NCBI GenBank assembly: GCA_012965445.1
Contig: DTSJ01000231.1
Coordinates: forward strand, 1-11,048
From: Candidatus Hydrogenedentota bacterium
GTDB lineage: Bacteria; Hydrogenedentota; Hydrogenedentia; Hydrogenedentiales; GCA-2746185
Direction: 5' to 3'
Length of the DNA: 11,048 bases
The notes beneath the pieces are model-generated. The model saw only the letters and a program-made list of their open reading frames with translations, was not told the origin of the DNA and ran no database searches. The position numbers were made by a program, and so were the translations under genes. Below, piece after piece: positions 5,804 through 11,048 of this stretch (positions are counted from its first letter, which is position 1; each line of letters starts with the position of its first letter).

Positions 5804-6754
5804 GTGACCCCCGTAATCGAAACCGAAAAACTAAGCAAAGTATATGAATCCGGCATGTTCGGAGGACAAGACGTTCACGCGCTCCAGGATATGGACCTGT
5901 CAATCAATCAGGGCGAAATTTTTGCCTATCTCGGACCCAACGGTTCTGGCAAAACGACAACGATCAAAATGCTGCTCGGCTTGATTTTTCCCACCTCCGG
6001 TTCTATCAAGCTTCTGGGAAGAACCGATATCGCCTCTCCCGAGATTAAGCGTAAAATCGGCTATCTTCCAGAGGGTGCATACTACCCCGAGTTTCTGAAA
6101 GGCGAGGAAATTCTGAGATTCTACGGACATCTCTACGGATTGAGCGGCGCGGATCTTGCCAAACGAATCGACCGTGTTCTTGAAGTCGTGTCAATGAATT
6201 TCGCGCGCAGTCGAATGCTGCGGGGCTACTCGAAAGGGATGCGTCAGCGAATCGGACTCGCGCAGGCCTTACTCAGTGACCCGGATATCCTCATCCTGGA
6301 TGAACCAACGACCGGCCTCGACCCACTTGCCCGAAAAGAAATGCGCGATATTCTCGCAAACCTGCGTGATGAAGGGAAGACCCTGATGATCTCCAGCCAC
6401 GAGCTTCAGGAAGTCGAACTTATCAGCGACCGCGTTGGAATCATCTATCAAGGTGTCATGCAGGTGCAGGGTACGCTCGATGAACTTCTCGTTGACCGTG
6501 ATATTTCCATCGAAGTCGGCCGCGTGGAAGAATCGGTCGAAGCGAAGTTGTCGGAGGCAGGACTCGCTGTCGATGACTCCGCCGCAGACCGTTCTCTTGT
6601 GCGGGTTCCCTCAACAATGTCAATCTACGATGCGGTAGCCCTATGCAAAGAAAACGATATTTCAATTATCAGTATCGCGCCGAGGCGCGAAACGCTCGAA
6701 GAACTATTCGTCCGCACGGTCGGTAGCGCGGGCACTCAAGAAGCAAAGACATAA
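5804..6754 (+). CDS. ABC-2 type transporter ATP-binding protein
   Basis: Cytoplasmic ATPase subunit that powers an exporter, most likely with the permease encoded next. At 316 residues it has the usual ~220-residue nucleotide-binding domain plus the C-terminal extension common in ABC-2 exporters. Visible motifs: Walker A GPNGSGKTT (44-52), the Q-loop region YLPEGAYYP with Glu90 in the Gln position (common in this subfamily), signature YSKGMRQR (142-149) in place of LSGGQ (also common), Walker B LILDEP (163-168), D-loop GLDP and switch His199 in SSHELQE. All catalytic residues appear present. The start is GTG at 5804 with GAGG about 9 bases upstream. Substrate is not readable from the ATPase. 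The neighbours point to envelope or polysaccharide-related export, by inference only. Confidence 0.93.
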   Translation: MTPVIETEKLSKVYESGMFGGQDVHALQDMDLSINQGEIFAYLGPNGSGKTTTIKMLLGLIFPTSGSIKLLGRTDIASPEIKRKIGYLPEGAYYPEFLKGEEILRFYGHLYGLSGADLAKRIDRVLEVVSMNFARSRMLRGYSKGMRQRIGLAQALLSDPDILILDEPTTGLDPLARKEMRDILANLRDEGKTLMISSHELQEVELISDRVGIIYQGVMQVQGTLDELLVDRDISIEVGRVEESVEAKLSEAGLAVDDSAADRSLVRVPSTMSIYDAVALCKENDISIISIAPRRETLEELFVRTVGSAGTQEAKT

Positions 6755-6778
6755 ACGTTACCAAATTATATTGAACGT
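6755..6778 (+). other. Imperfect inverted repeat between ATPase and permease genes
   Basis: Immediately after the ATPase stop, ACGTT (6755-6759) pairs with AACGT (6774-6778), and CAA (6762-6764) pairs with TTG (6771-6773), leaving a 2-base bulge and the loop ATTATA. No T-run follows, so it is not a standard terminator. It may be an RNA processing or stability element, or chance in AT-rich spacer. Confidence 0.3.
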
Positions 6779-6810
6779 ACCTAGTTGGTTACACCTATAG
6801 GATCTACATC

Positions 6811-7653
6811 ATGGCAGTAGCAGAATCAATTCGCGGCACTTGGGCCATCGCAGTATATACCTGGCGGGAAGGGATCCGTAAGAAAACGCTTCTCGGCTTT
6901 CTGATTCTCAGCATATTCGTTATTTTCGGCTCCACATTTATGACATCGTTTATGACGCAGGCAACGGTGGTGGGGGACGTTGAGACTCAGGTTGAAACGA
7001 AGATGATCAAAGATATCTGCGTGTCAGCCATCTCGATTTTCGGCATACTCATCACCATCTTCATTTCCGCTTCCGTTGTACCTACGGAAATGGACAACAA
7101 GGTTATCTACACGATTCTCTCCAAACCCCTGCGGCGCTACCAGTATCTTTTCGGAAAGTTTCTCGGCGTTCAGCTCATAGTCATCGTGAACCTGTTGCTC
7201 ATGACCGCACTGTTTTTCGTAGCGCTGAGACTCAAGGAAGAAGTATGGCCCACGATGCTTCTGTGGTCCGCTTTGCTTACCTATTTCCAATTTCTGATTG
7301 TCTCCTCGTTTACCTTCGCCGTTTCCTGCACATCGACTTCCTCTGTACTTCCTACCATAGCGGGTCTCTTCATCTATATCGGCGGAAACCTGACCGAGTA
7401 CCTCAATGACGTATCAACCCGAAAGGGTACGTCCGAAAACGCGATGGATGAAATTATCGGATCGCTCGCGCAGTATCTCTATGCAGTTCTTCCGAACTTG
7501 CGGCTCTTTGATCTCCGAAATCAGATACTGAATTTGCCCCTGAATGATCCCCCGACGGATATGGCAATTCCCAATCTCATTGCCTACGGGTTAGCGTACG
7601 CGGTGTCTGGATACATTCTGGCTCTATTACTGTTTTACCGCAAGGAGCTATAA
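6811..7653 (+). CDS. ABC-2 type transporter permease
   Basis: Integral membrane partner of the ATPase encoded just upstream, 280 residues, with about six predicted helices (near 26-44, 70-90, 117-139, 146-172, 178-195 and 256-276). After helix 2 it carries VVPTEMDNKVIYTILSKPLRRYQYLFGKFLG (91-119), a coupling-region pattern seen in ABC-2 permeases of the NosY/YhaP-like group. A loop of about 60 residues (196-255) precedes the final helix. The ATG at 6811 has AGGA 8 bases upstream. The 56-base gap after the ATPase carries an inverted repeat but no convincing promoter. One permease gene suggests a homodimer with two ATPase copies. Substrate unknown. The next gene follows after only 6 bases and is probably part of the same system. 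Confidence 0.9.
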   Translation: MAVAESIRGTWAIAVYTWREGIRKKTLLGFLILSIFVIFGSTFMTSFMTQATVVGDVETQVETKMIKDICVSAISIFGILITIFISASVVPTEMDNKVIYTILSKPLRRYQYLFGKFLGVQLIVIVNLLLMTALFFVALRLKEEVWPTMLLWSALLTYFQFLIVSSFTFAVSCTSTSSVLPTIAGLFIYIGGNLTEYLNDVSTRKGTSENAMDEIIGSLAQYLYAVLPNLRLFDLRNQILNLPLNDPPTDMAIPNLIAYGLAYAVSGYILALLLFYRKEL

Positions 7654-7659
7654 AGGGTC

Positions 7660-9243
7660 ATGAATCCCAATATCCCCAGGTTCCTGACGATATTGTTCTT
7701 CGTTTTCCTGCTCCTCGGTGCTTTTCAGGGAAAACGTCTCAATTACATGAGGGATTCGGAGACTTTCTATCGCTGGGTGATTTCCACCGCGAGTCTTACG
7801 CGAATGGGAGATTCCCTAGAACCCGATTCCTCCGCGGATATCCCCGAAGCAATGGACGACGAGTTGTTCGTGGAACTTGCGGAGGCCGCCGAGGCGCTCT
7901 TGCCCGACTATCCCGTGGACGAAGATTACGACCTCAATCCCGACGGTACGCCGCAGTCCAGGCTCGTGCGCGCAGTTCGCCAATCCAGCGACGATGACAT
8001 CTGGGCGATAATTCAAGAGCCTGAGATGCTGGAGATTCAAGCCACGTTTCATATTTATCTTGACGGTGATCGAATTCAGAGCAGCGGTGCTCAATTCAGC
8101 GTATCCTCGTTATATGGAGAAGCCTCGAATGTCAGCGGTGTAGGCCTCACCAGCATGTTTTTCGGATTTCGAAAACTGGCGGCAAACTTCCTCTGGATGC
8201 AGGTCGACACTTTCTGGCATACCGGGGAACTGCACCGCATGGTACCCATGATGCGTACATGCGTAACGTTTGATCCCAACTTCATCGACGCCTACCTGCT
8301 GGGTGCCTGGCATCTGGCATATAACATTCCTGCAAAAATTGAACCTACCCCCGAACCGCTTAAAGAATACTTTCCGAAGTACGGTCGCCGCCTCGGTCTC
8401 CGCGAAGAATGGTATTACATGGGGGCCGATTTCCTGCGGGACGGAATACGAAAGAATCCACGCGATTACCGCCTCTATTTCGATCTCGGATACGCAATAT
8501 ATGAGCAAAAACTCGGCGACCACAAGAATGCGATACGCTATCTCGATGAAGCCAGACGCCACAAGCATGACCGCTGGGTACCCCGTATGCTCTTCAGGTC
8601 ACTGTTTCTTAATAGGCAGTATGAAGATGCTATCGAAGGTTGGGATGAGTATCTGCAAGACTTTCCCGGACACGATGTCGGGCAGCGCTTCCTCAAAATC
8701 AACAAGGGATTTCTCACTGACGCTATCGCCGAAGAAGCTCACGAATGCCGCGTCGCCGCAGAAAAAGCGATGGATGAGTTTTCACAACTGCTTCGAACGG
8801 CGAGCGACAATGGTGATCAAGACGAATCAGCCCGTCTGAATGGGGAAATTCAGAAAGCGTCCCGCTTCATCGCGCAAATGGACGCACGCATTGTCTCGGA
8901 AACGGAAATCGCATTCGACATCTGGATTTCACTGCTGGAAGATTACGATGATCCGTTGGCGCGCGGGCGCATTGCTCGCCAAGAGGCGCTTACGTTGAAA
9001 CAGCAGGGACGCCACATTGAAGCCGTTGCAGTACTCGATCTCATCCGCTGGGACGATCTGCAGTTCTTCGACGAGGCCAGTGATTTGATCATCGAGATCA
9101 AGGAGGAAGGCAATATCCCCTTGTCGGTATCCGAGCGGGCTCAAATCTTGCGTGTGGAAGAAGCCAAACCATTCATCAACGAGGACGACCTTCCGATGGT
9201 CATCCGGCGTATCGACTGCGAATACATGACGGATACAGTATAG
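7660..9243 (+). CDS. Membrane-anchored TPR-like protein of unknown function, linked to the ABC exporter
   Basis: A 527-residue protein I cannot assign to a named family. Residues 8-22 are a single hydrophobic segment after a short N-terminus with one Arg, so it is probably an inner-membrane anchor or uncleaved signal with the bulk in the periplasm. Residues 51-95 are strongly acidic. From about 165 the sequence becomes helical and repeat-like: RKLAANFLWMQVDTFWHTG (171-189), TFDPNFIDAYLLGAWHLAYN (203-222), a linker, then KNPRDYRLYFDLGYAIYEQ (265-283), YLDEARRHKHD and QYEDAIEGWDEYLQDFPG (320-337). These match degenerate TPR units (paired helices with a DP.....A...LG pattern). A coiled, charged stretch follows (355-415), then another TPR-like pair (433-470). 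It starts six bases after the permease stop, with AAGGAG 12 bases upstream. The close linkage suggests a periplasmic adaptor or accessory for that transporter. Confidence 0.75.
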   Translation: MNPNIPRFLTILFFVFLLLGAFQGKRLNYMRDSETFYRWVISTASLTRMGDSLEPDSSADIPEAMDDELFVELAEAAEALLPDYPVDEDYDLNPDGTPQSRLVRAVRQSSDDDIWAIIQEPEMLEIQATFHIYLDGDRIQSSGAQFSVSSLYGEASNVSGVGLTSMFFGFRKLAANFLWMQVDTFWHTGELHRMVPMMRTCVTFDPNFIDAYLLGAWHLAYNIPAKIEPTPEPLKEYFPKYGRRLGLREEWYYMGADFLRDGIRKNPRDYRLYFDLGYAIYEQKLGDHKNAIRYLDEARRHKHDRWVPRMLFRSLFLNRQYEDAIEGWDEYLQDFPGHDVGQRFLKINKGFLTDAIAEEAHECRVAAEKAMDEFSQLLRTASDNGDQDESARLNGEIQKASRFIAQMDARIVSETEIAFDIWISLLEDYDDPLARGRIARQEALTLKQQGRHIEAVAVLDLIRWDDLQFFDEASDLIIEIKEEGNIPLSVSERAQILRVEEAKPFINEDDLPMVIRRIDCEYMTDTV

Positions 9244-9271
9244 CCCCGCGTTCACTGTACCCAACTGTTCC

Positions 9272-9290
9272 GATGTGTTAGCATCTTGGG
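9272..9290 (+). promoter_or_regulatory. Extended -10 element and small hairpin at the O-antigen ligase-like gene start
   Basis: TGT precedes TAGCAT (9276-9284), an extended -10 pattern ending 7 bases before the ATG at 9292, so a transcript from it would have almost no leader. GATG (9272-9275) can also pair with CATC (9282-9285), and the following TTGGG (9286-9290) with CCCAA at 9260-9264. No good -35 and no strong ribosome site are visible. Weak evidence. Confidence 0.3.
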
Positions 9291-9291
9291 A

Positions 9292-11019
9292 ATGATTTCG
9301 AATGCCAACAAACAGGTGTATCTCCTCCTGACAGTTGCCTTCGTCATGATGACGCTCGGATTTTCATTTAACTTCATCGATTTCAACCACGCCAAGAACG
9401 CTGTACTGGGCTTTGCCCTCATCGTTCTCGGACTCAGGATACTGGTACAGACGCCCCCCACGTTTATCGTTCCGAAAATACTGATTGCAGCACTCCCCGT
9501 ACTCCTGTTGAGTGTGCTGATCCACGGGGGAGGGGAAAACACGGTTACGGGCTATCTAGTTCGTTCAACAAGCCACTACCTGCTGTCGCTTTTGTTTCTC
9601 CTGTATTTTGTAATCTTAGTACCCCGTGATGACCGTACCGCAGTAGTCTCAGACCTGCTCATCGCCGGTGCGCTGGTAGTCTCCGTAACGACCTGGATTC
9701 AGTTCTTCAACCTCGTGCCAACCCTGTTTCCCACATTCCCCCAGTACGACCAGAAAATTTATTCCGTTTTCGGAAACCAGAATCTGCTCGGCGGATTTAT
9801 TGCATTGGCAATTCCGATTCTCGTATATCGGGTCGTTCGTGAATCCAAGCCTAAAACAATGACCTGTCTCATGCTCGGCCTGCTCTGCGCGACCTGTCTC
9901 GTTTCCGGCAGCCGAAGCGCATGGCTGGCCGCACTGATCGGCTCTGCCTGCGTAATTCCCTATCGCTCGATGACCCGAACCCACCATATCCTCGGCGGGA
10001 CATTGCTGCTGTCCATTGTCGTGACCGCCCTGTTGGTTCCAGAAGCCACCACGGACCGGCTGATCCACTCGTTTACAGATGATGACGCCGGATTCCATAC
10101 GCGCATCTGGATATGGTCAGGCAGTCTCCTGATGCTTAAAGACCACCTGCTGTTTGGCGTGGGGCCCGGAATGTTTCAATACTGGAGTCCGCAGTATCTC
10201 GGCGACGTTCTCCATACCTCCTTTGGAGCGAATCTGCATCCAAACGAAATTCATACCTTGCAGGCCCATTCGACGCCCCTCGATTTAATGTTGGAATTCG
10301 GCCTTGCTGGTGCCGCCTGCTGCGTAGCCTGGGTGGTGATGATTCTGAAAATTCGTAAACACGCGATGTGGGGGAGTACCGTCGCAGTCACGATGTATGC
10401 CTCCATCAATACAATAACCCACAGCACCCCACACCTTCTTGCGGCCCTGCTGCTCTGCGTCAGCCTTTCGAGTTCTCCCGATTTGATCCTCGATCTCAGT
10501 GGTAAGCAATCCCGTATTCTCACGGCATCCCTTGTCGCGCTCATCGTACTCCCGCTGCTCGCGCTCTTCGGAGCCACGACACTCTACCCCAGCCATCAAC
10601 TCGCGCAAGCACGTCAGTCCTTCGCGAGTCCAGACGATCCAGAGACAACGCTAACAAAATATCGGCATGCCGCTGAAAACGCTGCTGCGCTTTCCCAAAC
10701 CCATCTGGAATACGGGCTCCTCCTCCTGAGCGATTCGCCAGAAATGGCCTTGGACGAACTCTCGACAGCCTTAAGCGGTATCGACACCGGTGAAGTCTAT
10801 CTCGCGTTAGGCCAGGCCAGTGAATTGACAGGGGATCGAGAAGCAGCCCTACGGTTTACGGAACAGGCTATTTATAGATGGCCGGAGTATTATCCCGGTT
10901 GGGAGCAGAGCCTAAGTTATCACGACACAAAAGATCGCGAGAGGGCGTTCGAAGAAGCGGGGGAATTCCTGAACGGAGAACAATACCGAAAACTCGTGGA
11001 ACAATTCGGCTCGCTCTAA
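9292..11019 (+). CDS. O-antigen ligase/polymerase-like membrane protein with C-terminal TPR-like tail
   Basis: A 575-residue multi-pass protein with about ten or more hydrophobic helices between residues 9 and 430. It resembles the WaaL/Wzy/PglL group, which transfers or polymerises lipid-linked glycans on the periplasmic side. Visible family signs are GNQNLLGGF (161-169), VSGSRSAW with Arg208, the TRIWIW segment with Arg271 leading into KDHLLFGVGPGMF (283-295), and AHSTPLDLMLEFGLAG with His326, the usual histidine-containing periplasmic loop. After the last helix (about 408-430), residues 436-530 form a helical TPR-like tail (QLAQARQSF, YRHAAENAAA, GEVYLALGQASELTGDREAALRF). I chose the ATG at 9292. 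A TTG at 9286 adds two residues. No strong ribosome site precedes either. It lies 48 bases after the TPR protein gene. Whether it acts as ligase, polymerase or protein glycosyltransferase cannot be told from sequence. Confidence 0.8.
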   Translation: MISNANKQVYLLLTVAFVMMTLGFSFNFIDFNHAKNAVLGFALIVLGLRILVQTPPTFIVPKILIAALPVLLLSVLIHGGGENTVTGYLVRSTSHYLLSLLFLLYFVILVPRDDRTAVVSDLLIAGALVVSVTTWIQFFNLVPTLFPTFPQYDQKIYSVFGNQNLLGGFIALAIPILVYRVVRESKPKTMTCLMLGLLCATCLVSGSRSAWLAALIGSACVIPYRSMTRTHHILGGTLLLSIVVTALLVPEATTDRLIHSFTDDDAGFHTRIWIWSGSLLMLKDHLLFGVGPGMFQYWSPQYLGDVLHTSFGANLHPNEIHTLQAHSTPLDLMLEFGLAGAACCVAWVVMILKIRKHAMWGSTVAVTMYASINTITHSTPHLLAALLLCVSLSSSPDLILDLSGKQSRILTASLVALIVLPLLALFGATTLYPSHQLAQARQSFASPDDPETTLTKYRHAAENAAALSQTHLEYGLLLLSDSPEMALDELSTALSGIDTGEVYLALGQASELTGDREAALRFTEQAIYRWPEYYPGWEQSLSYHDTKDRERAFEEAGEFLNGEQYRKLVEQFGSL

Positions 11020-11048
11020 TTTTGATGAACAGGCAGTACGCTCGCGAG

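Noticed and set aside
6226..6249. Non-standard ABC signature (YSKGM instead of LSGGQ) and Glu in the Q-loop as signs of a dead ATPase
   Set aside because: Both variants are common in working ABC-2 exporter ATPases, and Walker A, Walker B and the switch histidine are intact.
6771..6801. Promoter candidate TTGAAC ... TATAGG before the permease
   Set aside because: The spacer is 19 bp and the -10 overlaps the likely ribosome site AGGA (6799-6802), so a transcript from it would lose that site.
8110..8568. A 152-codon - strand open frame inside the TPR protein gene
   Set aside because: It is a shadow of the + strand frame, which continues unbroken for 527 codons with helical repeat character.
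11025..11048. ATG with eight open codons at the right edge
   Set aside because: It could begin another gene, but there is no ribosome site before it and too little sequence to judge.

Overview
The window looks like chromosomal core DNA from a Gram-negative bacterium of moderate GC content. The outer membrane is inferred from an outer-membrane beta-barrel protein (DUF481 type) and an O-antigen ligase/polymerase-like protein. Phosphatidylethanolamine synthesis goes through phosphatidylserine, using the short pyruvoyl decarboxylase usually called type A. I cannot assign a phylum from the sequence. The mix of core genes with long TPR proteins and an ABC-2 exporter would fit an uncultivated deltaproteobacterial, PVC/FCB or Hydrogenedentes-like lineage, but that is inference only. 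All genes are on the + strand and packed closely. There is no gene-free stretch over 300 bases, and I see no tRNA, rRNA, CRISPR array, insertion sequence or phage gene.

Region 1 (1-3077) holds the tail of a probable leuA, then rpmE (zinc-type ribosomal protein L31), prfA (release factor 1), prmC (the methyltransferase that modifies the GGQ glutamine of release factors) and radC. A clear promoter with a 10-bp-period direct repeat sits before rpmE. The genes from rpmE onward have short gaps or 4-base stop/start overlaps, so they are probably one long transcript running into region 2.

Region 2 (3074-5693) holds psd, pssA and a DUF481 outer-membrane protein. psd starts inside the radC stop, and the DUF481 gene starts on the last base of the pssA stop. 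PssA makes phosphatidylserine and Psd decarboxylates it, so the two genes supply the membrane lipid phosphatidylethanolamine. A near-consensus promoter lies inside the 3' end of psd and could drive pssA separately.

Region 3 (5694-11048) begins with a 110-base intergenic stretch carrying two overlapping promoter candidates. It then holds an ABC-2 type ATPase, its six-helix permease, a large membrane-anchored TPR-like protein of unknown function, and an O-antigen ligase-like membrane protein with a C-terminal TPR-like tail. The ATPase, permease and anchored TPR protein form a likely functional set. It is the least explained part of the window and the best candidate for an undescribed envelope export module. 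The rest reads as ordinary housekeeping DNA, and I found no strong evidence of a new defence or mobile system.
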